A stretch of 64,000 nucleotides of DNA from Foliamicus sp963666765 (GTDB taxonomy: Bacteria; Pseudomonadota; Gammaproteobacteria; Steroidobacterales; Foliamicaceae). The stretch spans positions 2,480,001-2,544,000 of the forward strand of contig OY762933.1 in the NCBI GenBank assembly GCA_963666765.1, given 5' to 3'. The notes below the pieces were generated by a model. It ran no database searches. It had not been told where the DNA came from and saw nothing but the letters and a program-made list of their open reading frames with translations. Positions 46,107-55,026 of the stretch are shown here, one piece after another. The translations under genes and the position numbers were made by a program. Numbering within the stretch: position 1 is the first letter of the stretch; every line of letters begins with the position of its first letter.

Positions 46107-46970
46107 GTGCGCGGTTCGAAGCAGGCCATCGATGCCGGCGCCGCGGCGCTGACCGAGTTGTATCGAATGGCCGGGGAGGAAGCGCTGGATGCAGCCCGCA
46201 TTCAGGCCTGCCTGAGCGAATGCGCCGAAGGCGCCGGGAGCGACATGGCGGCCAACGGCGACGATCACGACGGCAATCCGGTTGACGGGCAGGACGGACC
46301 CGGGGAATCACAGCCGGTGGTCGTCACGCCAAGGATCCGCGTGCGTCCGCGCGGCGCCAATCAGCGCCGCTACGTAAAGGAGATTCGTTCGCGCGACCTC
46401 ACCTTCGGCATCGGTCCCGCCGGGACCGGAAAGACCTGGCTGGCGGTGGCCTGCGCGCTTGAGGCCCACAGGGCGGGACACGTCGAGCGCATTGTTCTGG
46501 TGCGTCCGGCGGTGGAGGCCGGGGAGCGGCTGGGCTTCCTGCCCGGCGATCTGGCCAGCAAGGTGGATCCCTACCTGCGGCCGGTATACGACGCGCTGCA
46601 TGCGATGCTGGGGCCGGAGCGTGTCGCGCGCTGGGTGGAACGGGCCGTGATCGAGGTGGCGCCGCTGGCCTACATGCGCGGCAGATCGCTCAACAGCAGC
46701 TTCGTCATCCTCGATGAGGGGCAGAACACGACGCCGGAGCAGATGAAGATGTTCCTGACGCGGTTCGGCGCCGATTCGCGCGCCGTCGTTACCGGGGACA
46801 TCACGCAGGTGGACCTTTCCCCCGACCGCGAGAGCGGCCTGCGGCACGCGCTCAGGATACTCAAGCCCGTTCAGGGCATAGCCACCGTGTATTTCTCCCC
46901 GCGCGACGTGGTCCGGCACGCCCTGGTGAAGCGGATTCTCGAAGCTTACGGTTCGCAGGACGAATCATGA
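46107..46970 (+). CDS. ybeZ: PhoH-like ATPase (YbeZ)
   Basis: P-loop ATPase linked to RNA metabolism and to its neighbour YbeY. Walker A is GIGPAGTGKTWLA, then VRPAVEAGERLGFLPGD, and Walker B is SFVILDEGQNTT. GTG 46107 is the first standard start codon, giving 287 residues. The same frame is open back to about 45939 and encodes the family's KH-like N-terminus (RELVLRPANNGALANLC, DVRISSRGNRFRV). The real product therefore probably starts upstream, perhaps at a CTG overlapping the miaB end. It overlaps ybeY by 4 bases. Confidence 0.93.
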   Translation: MRGSKQAIDAGAAALTELYRMAGEEALDAARIQACLSECAEGAGSDMAANGDDHDGNPVDGQDGPGESQPVVVTPRIRVRPRGANQRRYVKEIRSRDLTFGIGPAGTGKTWLAVACALEAHRAGHVERIVLVRPAVEAGERLGFLPGDLASKVDPYLRPVYDALHAMLGPERVARWVERAVIEVAPLAYMRGRSLNSSFVILDEGQNTTPEQMKMFLTRFGADSRAVVTGDITQVDLSPDRESGLRHALRILKPVQGIATVYFSPRDVVRHALVKRILEAYGSQDES

Positions 46971-47425
46971 TTCGGGTTGCGGTGCAGGATGTCTCGGACG
47001 CGGGCCCCGCGCCGGAAGCGGATCTGTCCGGCGCGGGGATACGGGAGCTGGTGCGCGCCAGCCTGGCCCGTTTCGCGCAGGAGGGCGAGGTGACCGTGCG
47101 GCTGGTGGAAGAAGCCGAGAGCCGAGAATTGAACAGGCGGTGGCGGGGCATCGACCGGCCCACCAATGTGCTCGCCTTTCCGTCGGATCGCGGGCTGGGG
47201 GAAATCGGCGACATCGTGATCTGCATGCCGCTGGTGCGTTCCGAGGCCGGAGGGCGAGGTTCCACGCCCACCGCGCATCTGGCCCACCTGGTCGTGCATG
47301 GATGCCTGCACCTGGCGGGGCTGGACCACCATGAGCCGGAACAGACGCGGGCGATGGAAACGCTTGAATCGGAACTGCTGAAGCAGGCCGGCTGGCCGGA
47401 CCCCTGGGCGGAGGAGCGCGCGTGA
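46967..47425 (+). CDS. ybeY: Endoribonuclease YbeY (16S rRNA maturation)
   Basis: 152-residue zinc-dependent RNase for rRNA 3' processing and 70S quality control. The metal motif HGCLHLAGLDHHEPEQ has all three His in the order HxxxHxxxxxH. An upstream NRRWRGIDRPTNVLAFP is the second family block. The start overlaps phoH (ATGA) and the end overlaps corC, so it is an operon. Confidence 0.96.
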   Translation: MIRVAVQDVSDAGPAPEADLSGAGIRELVRASLARFAQEGEVTVRLVEEAESRELNRRWRGIDRPTNVLAFPSDRGLGEIGDIVICMPLVRSEAGGRGSTPTAHLAHLVVHGCLHLAGLDHHEPEQTRAMETLESELLKQAGWPDPWAEERA

Positions 47426-48228
47426 GCGGCCCGCAGGGATTCCTGGGCCGGCTTGCCGGACGTCGTCGGCCAACCCGCGCGCGGTTGCTGGAACTCCTGG
47501 CGGAGCTGGGAAGCGGGAAGGAAATCACGCCGGGCGAGAAGGCGATGATTGAAGGCGTGCTTGAGGTCTCCCAACGCGAGGTGCACGAGGTAATGGTGCA
47601 GCGATCCAGCATGGTGGTGCTGCGCATCGATGACAGCCGCGAGCAACTCCTGGCGACGATCATCGGTTCGGGCCACTCGCGTTTTCCGGTAATCGGCGAG
47701 AACCGTGACGAAGTCGTGGGCATCCTGCTGGCCAAGGACGTGCTCCCGGCCCTAACCGAGTCGCGTGAACAATCGCTGGAGATCAAGTCCCTGCTCAGGC
47801 CGGTGACGCTGATTCCGGAAACCAAGCGCCTGGACGACGTGCTGGACGAGTTCCGCCGCGGCCGCAATCATCTGGCCGTGGTCGTCGACGAGTACGGGGG
47901 GACCGCGGGGCTCCTGACGATTGAAGACGTCCTGGAGCAGATCGTCGGAGAAATCGGCGACGAGCACGACCTGGAGCAGGCCCCGGAGCTCGTACGCCAG
48001 GACGACGGCAGCCTGCTGGTCAGCGCCAAGATGCGCATCGAGGATTTCGACGAAAAGATCGATTCGCAGCTGGACACCGGCGAGTTCGACACGGTCGGCG
48101 GCCTGGTCATTCATCGCCTGGGCCGATTGCCCAAGCGGGGCGACTCTGTCGAAGCGGGGGGCTGGCGCTTCGAGGTCATCTCGGCCGACCGGCGCCGCGT
48201 GAAGAGGCTCAGGGTCAGCCGGCCCTGA
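47422..48228 (+). CDS. corC: CorC/HlyC-type CBS-domain protein (YbeX)
   Basis: 268 residues: a short N-terminal helical part, two CBS domains (VHEVMVQRSSMVVL; HSRFPVIGENRDEVVGILLA; NHLAVVVDEYGGTAGLLT) and a C-terminal CorC_HlyC domain (GEFDTVGGLVIHRLG). No DUF21 membrane part is present, as in YbeX/CorC. It is linked to Mg/Co efflux and to ribosome maturation in relatives. GTG at 47422 overlaps ybeY by 4 bases. Confidence 0.94.
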   Translation: MSGPQGFLGRLAGRRRPTRARLLELLAELGSGKEITPGEKAMIEGVLEVSQREVHEVMVQRSSMVVLRIDDSREQLLATIIGSGHSRFPVIGENRDEVVGILLAKDVLPALTESREQSLEIKSLLRPVTLIPETKRLDDVLDEFRRGRNHLAVVVDEYGGTAGLLTIEDVLEQIVGEIGDEHDLEQAPELVRQDDGSLLVSAKMRIEDFDEKIDSQLDTGEFDTVGGLVIHRLGRLPKRGDSVEAGGWRFEVISADRRRVKRLRVSRP

Positions 48229-48261
48229 GCCGGGCGCCAGTGCCCGCGCCGCTGTGAGCGG

Positions 48262-48711
48262 CTAGAGCGTGTTGAGGTAGGCGATCAGGGCCCGGCGGAG
48301 ATCGTCCCCGGGAAGACCCGCAAAGCTCATGCTCGTGCCCTGAACCATGTCCGCGGGGCGTTGCAGCCACAGGTCAAGGTTTTCTTCGCTCCAGACAAAG
48401 TCCTCGGCGCGCAGGGCGTCGGAATAGACTGAACCTTCCGCGCTTGCCACCGGCCGATTGACGATGCCCGCAAGGTGCGGACCGATCTTGTCGCCGGGAT
48501 CCGCCTCCGTTGCGTGGCAGGCCTGGCAGAGAATGTAAAGCCGCTTGCCGCGCGCAAGAAGCTGGGGATCGGGCGATTCGCTCGCAGCCGCCTCCTGTCC
48601 CGAGGGGGCATCCTGCCCGGCAAGCGCGGTCGGCAGGGTCGCGAGTCCGCAAAGCAGGGAGCCGCACATGGCGGCTGTCGCCAAAAGTCTTGAGTCTGCT
48701 GAGTTCTTCAT
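48262..48711 (-). CDS. Class I cytochrome c, putative electron acceptor of the adjacent amine oxidase
   Basis: 149-residue exported monoheme cytochrome. A signal peptide ends around LPTALAGQ. The haem site is LCQACHATE (CxxCH), and the likely sixth ligand is Met in GTSMSFAG. The fold length fits small soluble cytochromes c. It overlaps the amine oxidase gene by 4 bases, so the two are made together in the periplasm. A flavin oxidase that passes electrons to a dedicated cytochrome c is known for the nicotine enzyme NicA2 with CycN. Confidence 0.9.
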   Translation of the reverse strand: MKNSADSRLLATAAMCGSLLCGLATLPTALAGQDAPSGQEAAASESPDPQLLARGKRLYILCQACHATEADPGDKIGPHLAGIVNRPVASAEGSVYSDALRAEDFVWSEENLDLWLQRPADMVQGTSMSFAGLPGDDLRRALIAYLNTL

Positions 48712-50201
48712 GCTTTCTGCAGTATTTCAAAGGCCGCCCGCTCGCCGCTCTCCAGTGCCGCTTCCATCCCGAAGTCCATGCGCCGGGTATGTTCTCCCGC
48801 GAAGTGCAGGCGGTGGTGCGGAATGATCATTTCCCTGGCGAACCTTGAGATCTGGCCCGGACGGAACAAATGGCGGCAGCCTTGGATAAGCGGATTCTTT
48901 CGCCAGCCGTACAGGTCCACAAAGCGCATCGCGCCCTTGGTGGCAGGGCGAATGCGGGCGATTTCCGATTCGATCAGGGCAAGGGCCTGATCATCCGGCA
49001 TCTGGTCGATTCGCGCCGACGAAGGGCCGGTGAAGATTACCGAGCACCGGTGTATGTCTTCTCCAGGCAGCTTGTCCAGCACCACCAGCGTCTGAATGGT
49101 CTCGTCCGTGAAGAACGACGGTTCCAGGCCGTCGTCTTCCCAGTACGGCCTTTCAATTACGCCCCAGGCGCGGGTCGTGCCGCGGTAGCCCAGCGTGAGA
49201 ACCCCTTCGGCCTGGCGTCCGGCAAATCCCGGCGAAACCGAAATATTGCGCAGGGTCGTGAACGGTATGGCGGCGACCACGAAATCGGCATTGTAGCGGC
49301 TGCCGTCCAGGCAGCGGATTTCCGCCAGGGAGCCGGACATGTCGATTTCCGCAACCACCTTGCCCAGCCGGACGCGGTCTCCCAACGCCGCGGCCATGGC
49401 TTCCGGCAGTCTGGATGTGCCGCCTTCGATAGTCCGCACCGGAAACGCTTCCTCACCTTCCTGGCGTGTGGCAGCCAACCCGAACGGCGTGTCCACGCCC
49501 TCAGTCTGCGTCTGCGTCCTTCCGAAATTCGCGTCGAACATGGTTCGGGTTCGCTCCTGCATCATGCCGAGGCTGGAAGTCATGCGGAGATCCATGGGAA
49601 CAGCCGCCAGTCTGAGGGCGGCATCCGACACGCCGTTTGCCTCAAACAATTCCTGCATGGAGATGTCGTATGCGGCAAATTCGGGGGAAAGCCAGTCGTC
49701 CAGGTTTTTCAGCGGATTAAGCCGGGACAACAGGCCCATGCCGACCATGATGGGCGGCATTTCCCGTTCGTCGTCGGACATCCTGTTGACCGGCGAATCG
49801 GCCCATTCGCCGGACCTCACCCATGTTCCGTTCACATAGTTGGACATGGGCATCAGGCTGCGAATGTCCGGGAGCAGATTGACGTCAAGCCGCGAGCACA
49901 GATCGATGGCCCGCGCATACGAACGGCCCACCTCGCTGGCGCCGTATTCAGGGCGTGTTTCGACGCCGTCGGCAGTACGGGCCCGGCCGCCGAAACGGTT
50001 CGACCCCTCCAGCAGGATCACGTCGATGCCGAAGTCGGACAGAAGCAGCGCGCAGTTGAGCCCGGACAGGCCGCCTCCGATCACGACGGCCGTGGTCTTC
50101 TCGGCGGCGAAGCCGTTTGCGGGCTTCAGGAACGGGTAGGACAGAGACAGGGCGGAAAGAGAGAGCGCTCCCTTGAGGACCTGCCTTCTTCTGATGCTCA
50201 T
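48708..50201 (-). CDS. Exported flavin monoamine oxidase-family protein
   Basis: 497 residues. The N-terminus SIRRRQVLKGALSLSALS is Tat-like (twin Arg, mild hydrophobic stretch). The FAD site is AVVIGGGLSGLNCALLLS followed by NRFGGRARTA, and the C-terminal flavin motif is LHFAGEHTRRMDFGMEAALE. The middle is the variable substrate domain. It overlaps both lnt upstream and the cytochrome gene downstream by 4 bases. Substrate amine unknown. Tat export of folded FAD protein would place it with the cytochrome. Confidence 0.9.
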   Translation of the reverse strand: MSIRRRQVLKGALSLSALSLSYPFLKPANGFAAEKTTAVVIGGGLSGLNCALLLSDFGIDVILLEGSNRFGGRARTADGVETRPEYGASEVGRSYARAIDLCSRLDVNLLPDIRSLMPMSNYVNGTWVRSGEWADSPVNRMSDDEREMPPIMVGMGLLSRLNPLKNLDDWLSPEFAAYDISMQELFEANGVSDAALRLAAVPMDLRMTSSLGMMQERTRTMFDANFGRTQTQTEGVDTPFGLAATRQEGEEAFPVRTIEGGTSRLPEAMAAALGDRVRLGKVVAEIDMSGSLAEIRCLDGSRYNADFVVAAIPFTTLRNISVSPGFAGRQAEGVLTLGYRGTTRAWGVIERPYWEDDGLEPSFFTDETIQTLVVLDKLPGEDIHRCSVIFTGPSSARIDQMPDDQALALIESEIARIRPATKGAMRFVDLYGWRKNPLIQGCRHLFRPGQISRFAREMIIPHHRLHFAGEHTRRMDFGMEAALESGERAAFEILQKA

Positions 50202-51769
50202 TCTCGCTCCTCCGAAGGCGTGAACGGCGGCTGACCGCCCTTGCGGATTCTACCTGCGGCCGGGAGCGCGATGCCCAGCAACAGGCAGAGAACGACCACC
50301 GGCCACTCTCCGTAGCGCACGTAAGGCGTCGTGCCCGCGAGCCTGGGCACGCTGACGTCCAGGAAGCCGGCTTCGTACTTGGGGAGACGGTCGATGATGC
50401 GGCCGCGGGGATCCACCGCCGCCGTAATGCCGGTGCCCGTCACGCGCAGCAGATAGCGCCCGGTTTCCATCGCCCGCACCCGCGCCATGTCCAGATGCTG
50501 CTCGAGCGCAACGGTATCGCCGAACCAGCCGTCGTTGCTGACGTTGATCAGAACTTGCGCCGCCGGCGCCCATCTTCGCTGCTCCGATCCGAAGGCCGCC
50601 TCGTAACAGATGCTCACTCCGCAGACCGCGTCTCCGGCCATGAGCGGCGCCTGTTCGGAAGGTCCCGGCAGGAGGTCGCTGGCGGGCAGGTTCATGCCGA
50701 GCAGCCAGTCCCGTATGCCGTCGGGCACGGGAAAGAATTCCCCGAACGGCACCAGGTGGTGCTTGTGATAAGTCCCTTCGCCATCGCCCAGCACGATCAG
50801 GGAATTGTGTCGCCCCGCTTCCGTTTCGGTGAGGATTCCAAGCGCCAGGGCGATCCGCCGGGCGCGCAGGAGCCGGTCCATTTCGTCGAGATAGTCGCGG
50901 ACGAAATCCTGCGTCTGGGGTACCGCAACCTCCGGCCAGACGATAAGCGCCGGACCCGGGCCCGCGCTTTCCATCGGCTGCCCGAAGCTCAATTGTTCGT
51001 ATGTGTCAAGGGTCGGCAGAAACTGTTCTTCCAGCCACTTTCTCTCCTGGGGAATCCCGCCCTGCACCAGCCTCGCGTGCAGTTGCCCCAGGGCCTGACC
51101 GTCCGGCGCGGGCAGCGGAATCTGCCCGAGACCCGCGCCGGCGCCAATCAGCGCAAGCAGCCCCGTTGCGCGCGTCACCCTGTTCGAGGCGATGCGCCAG
51201 ACAAGCAGGCAGGCGCCGGCCAGCATGGCCGTCGCAAGGCCCACCAGGTACATGCCGCCCAGGGGCGCGAGGATTGTCGGGAGTCGGCCCGCAAACGCCG
51301 GAGCGGTGAGGTAGCCGGCGCTCATCCAGGGGAAACCGGTGAACACCCAGCCCCTGAGCCACTCGGCAAGCACCAGGACGCACGGCAGTACGAGCAGCAG
51401 AGCCACCCAGGGTCGCTTCGGCTGCATGCGCGCCGCCCAGTATCCACCCAGGGCGTACCAGCACCCCATAATGGCCGCCAGCAGGACGACGAGCGCAATG
51501 GCCAGCGCAACGGGTCCCCCGCTGACGATGCGCACGCTGTGGTAGATCCAGTAGCAGCCGGCCGAGAAGGCGCACAGCCCGAAGGCGAAGCTTCCCGCCG
51601 CGGCCGCTCTCGGGCTCTTTGCGGCCCGCACTCCCGACCAGAGGGACAAGAGGAGGGTAAGGCCCGCGAGGCCGATGATCCATCGAAGCAGCGTCCACTG
51701 GGGGTAGAAGCAGAACGCCGCAGCCCAAAGAAGCCCGGCTAACGCGCCTGTGGGAATCGTCCTCTTCAC
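50198..51769 (-). CDS. lnt: Apolipoprotein N-acyltransferase
   Basis: 523-residue inner-membrane enzyme that N-acylates lipoproteins. Six or so N-terminal membrane helices are followed by a periplasmic nitrilase-like domain. Catalytic residues are visible as Glu in VPFGEFFPVP, Lys in YHKHHLVPF and Cys in GVSICYEAAFG. GTG 51769 is the start. lnt usually follows corC on the same strand; here it is reversed and heads an operon with the amine oxidase and cytochrome. Confidence 0.95.
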   Translation of the reverse strand: MKRTIPTGALAGLLWAAAFCFYPQWTLLRWIIGLAGLTLLLSLWSGVRAAKSPRAAAAGSFAFGLCAFSAGCYWIYHSVRIVSGGPVALAIALVVLLAAIMGCWYALGGYWAARMQPKRPWVALLLVLPCVLVLAEWLRGWVFTGFPWMSAGYLTAPAFAGRLPTILAPLGGMYLVGLATAMLAGACLLVWRIASNRVTRATGLLALIGAGAGLGQIPLPAPDGQALGQLHARLVQGGIPQERKWLEEQFLPTLDTYEQLSFGQPMESAGPGPALIVWPEVAVPQTQDFVRDYLDEMDRLLRARRIALALGILTETEAGRHNSLIVLGDGEGTYHKHHLVPFGEFFPVPDGIRDWLLGMNLPASDLLPGPSEQAPLMAGDAVCGVSICYEAAFGSEQRRWAPAAQVLINVSNDGWFGDTVALEQHLDMARVRAMETGRYLLRVTGTGITAAVDPRGRIIDRLPKYEAGFLDVSVPRLAGTTPYVRYGEWPVVVLCLLLGIALPAAGRIRKGGQPPFTPSEERE

Positions 51770-51837
51770 GGCGGGCAGCGTGCTATGCTCTAGGCGCGGA
51801 GCGGGATTTGTTCCCGGCAGGATGGGGGCTTTCGCAC

Positions 51838-52251
51838 ATGTTCAGGAAAATCTGCGGCTTGTATCTTTTTGCCGTTGCCGTACTGGTAGCTGTCCACACG
51901 GTTGTCGAGCCTTTGTACCATGCATCGGGACCCGGCCAGTCCTACAGTCCATTCTGGACCATAGTGAATCCGTTGACCGCACTGGCAATTGTATTGGGCG
52001 CAGTTTTCAGCTACACGCGCAAGAGGGGCGTGGGAGGCGAGGATGTCACGCGGGAGTTCCTTGTGGCCAATACGCTGTTTTACGGATTCCTGTTCGTGGG
52101 AATCATGTTCTTCTGTAACTGGTTCAATCTCCTGAGTCCCGCTTTCACCGCGATAGGAGACGAGACGGTTTCGCTGGTGTGGATCCTTGTCGACGCCGGC
52201 GTGCCGCTGCTTGCAGGCGCCGCCGGGATTCATTTGCTGCGGAGCAGCTAG
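51838..52251 (+). CDS. Small four-helix membrane protein, unknown function
   Basis: 137 residues from ATG 51838; the frame extends 30 bases upstream but without need. Four hydrophobic segments lie at about residues 5-24, 40-60, 75-97 and 110-130 (LYLFAVAVLVAVHTV, ALAIVLGAVFSY, LFYGFLFVGIMFFC, LVDAGVPLLAGAAG). No recognisable motif. It is divergent from lnt with 68 bases between starts, and is followed by the Tsx-like gene. Confidence 0.7.
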   Translation: MFRKICGLYLFAVAVLVAVHTVVEPLYHASGPGQSYSPFWTIVNPLTALAIVLGAVFSYTRKRGVGGEDVTREFLVANTLFYGFLFVGIMFFCNWFNLLSPAFTAIGDETVSLVWILVDAGVPLLAGAAGIHLLRSS

Positions 52252-52271
52252 CACCAGGCAGGCGGACAGCG

Positions 52272-53051
52272 GTGCGGATCCTTGCGCGCGCAACGGCGCT
52301 TGCACTGCTGCTTGCCGTATCCGCTCCTTCGGCCCATGCGTTTGAATGGAGCGACAGCGAACTGCACCTGCAATACGGGCAACTCGACGTTCCTTCCTTC
52401 GCCGGCGGCGGCAAGGCGAAACATCTGATCACCACCCTGCAAAACGCGCACGGCTGGAAATACGGCGATAACTTCTTCTTTGTGGACATGCTGGATTCGC
52501 GCGAGGCCGGCTTCCAGGATTTCGATCTCTATAGCGAGTGGTACTCCAATTTCAGCCTGTCCAGGATCGCCGGCCGGAAAATCGGCGGCGGGCTCGTCAG
52601 GGACATCGGCCTGGTCCTGGGAATCAACTGGGCCGATGACGCAAACGTCGTCAAGTACCTGCCGGGAGTCCGCCTGTCGCTGGATCTCAAGGGATTCGCG
52701 TTCGCCAACCTGGACATCACCGGCTATATCGACGACAGCGAGGGCGTCGCGTCCGGCGGAGCGCCCCGGGAGAGCGATTCGTTCATGGTGGACCTGAGCT
52801 TCGCCCGTCCCTTCAGTCTGGGCGAGCGGAGTTTCAGCCTTGAAGGCCACATCGAGTACATTGGCAGCCGCAGGAACCGCTTCGGCGATCGAGTCGATGG
52901 CTGGCTGCTGGCGCAACCTCAACTGCGTTGGAGGGTCACTGAACGATTATGGCTGGGAATCGAATACCAATACTGGATGAACAAGCTCGGCGACGGAGCA
53001 ACCGACGAGAATACGGTCCAGGCGCTGCTCGTATGGCAGTTTCAGCCTTGA
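52272..53051 (+). CDS. Tsx-like outer-membrane channel
   Basis: 259-residue beta-barrel protein. GTG 52272 starts a signal peptide ending PSAHAF. The Tsx family pattern is clear: ELHLQYGQLD, KHLITTLQNAHGWKYGDNFF, FVDMLDS, then alternating barrel strands to QALLVWQFQP. Tsx channels pass nucleosides; specificity here is unknown. Its 3' end overlaps the first SUMF1-like gene by 19 bases. Confidence 0.85.
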   Translation: MRILARATALALLLAVSAPSAHAFEWSDSELHLQYGQLDVPSFAGGGKAKHLITTLQNAHGWKYGDNFFFVDMLDSREAGFQDFDLYSEWYSNFSLSRIAGRKIGGGLVRDIGLVLGINWADDANVVKYLPGVRLSLDLKGFAFANLDITGYIDDSEGVASGGAPRESDSFMVDLSFARPFSLGERSFSLEGHIEYIGSRRNRFGDRVDGWLLAQPQLRWRVTERLWLGIEYQYWMNKLGDGATDENTVQALLVWQFQP

Positions 53052-53956
53052 CGCCGGCACTTCTGCTGGGTCTGTCCGCTCTTGCGGTGCAGGCGGAGGC
53101 GTCCGACGCGCCGCGGGTGTTTCGTGACTGCGATGTATGCCCCGCGATGGTAGAGGCGCCGCCGGGCGATTTCATCATGGGCGCGGAGGGCGGCGAGGAA
53201 GGCCGCCCTGACGGGCCTCCGCATGCGGTCAGCATCAAGCGTGCGTTCGCGATCGGCCAGTTCGAAGTCACCAACCGGGAATTCGCCGCATTCGTTGACG
53301 ATACCGGGTATGAGACCGAGCCACCTTGCGCGGTGCGGGTCGGTGACGAATGGCTGGCGCACCCCGAAGCTCACTGGACCGATCTCCAGACCGGCCAGGA
53401 GTGGCAGGCGGACCACCCGGTGGCCTGCGTCAACTGGCTGGACGCGCGCGCCTATGTCGCCTGGCTGGCCGAAACGAGCGGCCAGCCATACCGGCTGCCC
53501 AGCGAGGCGGAATGGGAGTATGCGGCGCGCGGCGGCGTGAGCGGCGATTTCCCCTGGGGGGCGGATCCGCATGAGGCCTGCAGCCAGGCCAACGTGTATG
53601 ACTCGAGTGCTCAAGCCATGCACGGTTACAGCTGGCAACCCGCGGATTGCGATGACGGTTTTGCAATGCTGGCTCCGGTGGGCCGCCTGCAGCCGAATGG
53701 CTTCGGCCTGCACGATGTGGCCGGCAATCTCTGGGAATGGGTGGAGGATTGCTACGAAGCGCCATATCCCGCCGATATTCCGACGGACGGAAGCTCGTTC
53801 GGCCCGCCGCCCGGGCAGTGCGACCGGCGCAGCGTACGGGGCGGCAGCTGGACTTCGCGCATCAGCCGGCAACGGCTTGCGTTCCGCGGCCGCGATCCTG
53901 AGGACCTGCGTTATTCCATCTTCGGCTTTCGCGTCGCCCGGTCCCTGCCCGAATGA
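53033..53956 (+). CDS. Secreted SUMF1/FGE-sulfatase-domain protein, paralogue 1
   Basis: 307 residues. ATG 53033 begins a signal peptide ending VQAEAS; an ATG at 52949 would remove it. The mature part opens with a short FRDCDVCPAM segment, then one FGE-sulfatase domain: GDFIMGAEGGEEGRP, FEVTNREFAAFV, VNWLDARAYVAWL, RLPSEAEWEYAARGG, GNLWEWVEDCY, RSVRGGSWTSR, FGFRVARS. At the place of the paired catalytic cysteines of true formylglycine-generating enzyme the sequence is RLAFRGRDPED, so that activity is unlikely. Paralogues follow at 54025 and 55027. Confidence 0.9.
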   Translation: MAVSALTPALLLGLSALAVQAEASDAPRVFRDCDVCPAMVEAPPGDFIMGAEGGEEGRPDGPPHAVSIKRAFAIGQFEVTNREFAAFVDDTGYETEPPCAVRVGDEWLAHPEAHWTDLQTGQEWQADHPVACVNWLDARAYVAWLAETSGQPYRLPSEAEWEYAARGGVSGDFPWGADPHEACSQANVYDSSAQAMHGYSWQPADCDDGFAMLAPVGRLQPNGFGLHDVAGNLWEWVEDCYEAPYPADIPTDGSSFGPPPGQCDRRSVRGGSWTSRISRQRLAFRGRDPEDLRYSIFGFRVARSLPE

Positions 53957-54024
53957 GAGTGCGGCGCTTCGGGGCACGGTGTGAAATAAACTTGTCCCTT
54001 CGAAACATAGCCTGGAATTTCTCC

Positions 54025-54942
54025 ATGAACCGATCAGCCCTGTCTTTACTTCTGGTTTTCCTGATTGCGCCGGCGGCCATCGCCGACGACACGCAGCCGG
54101 AGACGCTCCGGGACTGCGAGCAATGTCCCGAGATGGTTGTGGTGCCGCCGGGCGCGTTCGTCATGGGAAGCGAGGAAGCAGTCAGCGAGCGCCCGATGGG
54201 ACCCCCCCACGAAGTGACCATCCCCCGCCCGTTCGCGCTCGGAAAGTTCGAAGTCACCAACCGCCAGTACCAGGCGTTCGTGGACGCTACCGGTTACGAG
54301 ATGTCGAAGGGTTGCCGTGGCCAGATCGACAATGAGTGGGCGGATGACCCCGAAGCCCACTGGACCGATTTGCGGCTGGGTCAGGAGTCCCTTCCCGAGC
54401 ATCCCGTCGCCTGTGTCAGCTGGCTGGACGCCCGAGCGTTCCTTGCCTGGTTATCGGAGATCAGCGGCCAGGACTATCGTCTGCCCAGTGAGGCGGAGTG
54501 GGAGTATGCGGCGCGCGTCGGCGCCGGTGACTGGTTCCACTGGGGAGAAGATCCCGACGAGGGCTGCACGTACGCCAACATGTATGACCTGAGTGCGCAC
54601 GCCGTGCACAACTTTATCTGGCCCCTAATCAATTGCGACGACGGTCATTCGACCCTGGCGCCGGTCGGCAGTTTCGAGCCCAACGGATTCGGTCTGCATG
54701 ACATGACCGGCAATCTCTGGGAATGGGTTGAGGATTGCTACGAGGTGCTGTACCCGGAAGACACGCCTACGGACGGCTCGGCCTACAGTCTGCCGCCGGG
54801 CCAGTGCGACAACCGCAGCGTGCGGGGCGGCAGCTGGCTCACCAACCCCGACTGGCAGCGTACCACCTTCCGTGGCCGCGACCCCGAAGATGCGCGCTAC
54901 AGCTTCTTCGGCTTCCGTGTCGCCCGCTCGCTACCGGAATAG
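54025..54942 (+). CDS. Secreted SUMF1/FGE-sulfatase-domain protein, paralogue 2
   Basis: 305 residues from ATG 54025 with a signal peptide (SALSLLLVFLIAPAAIADD). The same CxxCPEM opening and full FGE-sulfatase domain are present (GAFVMGSEEAVSERP, FEVTNRQYQAFV, RLPSEAEWEYAARVG, GNLWEWVEDCYEV, RSVRGGSWLTN, FGFRVARS). It also lacks the FGE cysteine pair (RTTFRGRDPED). 68 bases separate it from paralogue 1 and 84 from paralogue 3, so one transcript is likely. Role unknown. Confidence 0.9.
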   Translation: MNRSALSLLLVFLIAPAAIADDTQPETLRDCEQCPEMVVVPPGAFVMGSEEAVSERPMGPPHEVTIPRPFALGKFEVTNRQYQAFVDATGYEMSKGCRGQIDNEWADDPEAHWTDLRLGQESLPEHPVACVSWLDARAFLAWLSEISGQDYRLPSEAEWEYAARVGAGDWFHWGEDPDEGCTYANMYDLSAHAVHNFIWPLINCDDGHSTLAPVGSFEPNGFGLHDMTGNLWEWVEDCYEVLYPEDTPTDGSAYSLPPGQCDNRSVRGGSWLTNPDWQRTTFRGRDPEDARYSFFGFRVARSLPE

Positions 54943-55026
54943 CAGGTTTCGCAATCCCCCGCCTTTCTTCGTAGCGAGGGTGTTTCCGCGCTCAACGAGC
55001 ATGGTTCGATAGCCGGAGAAGCACGC

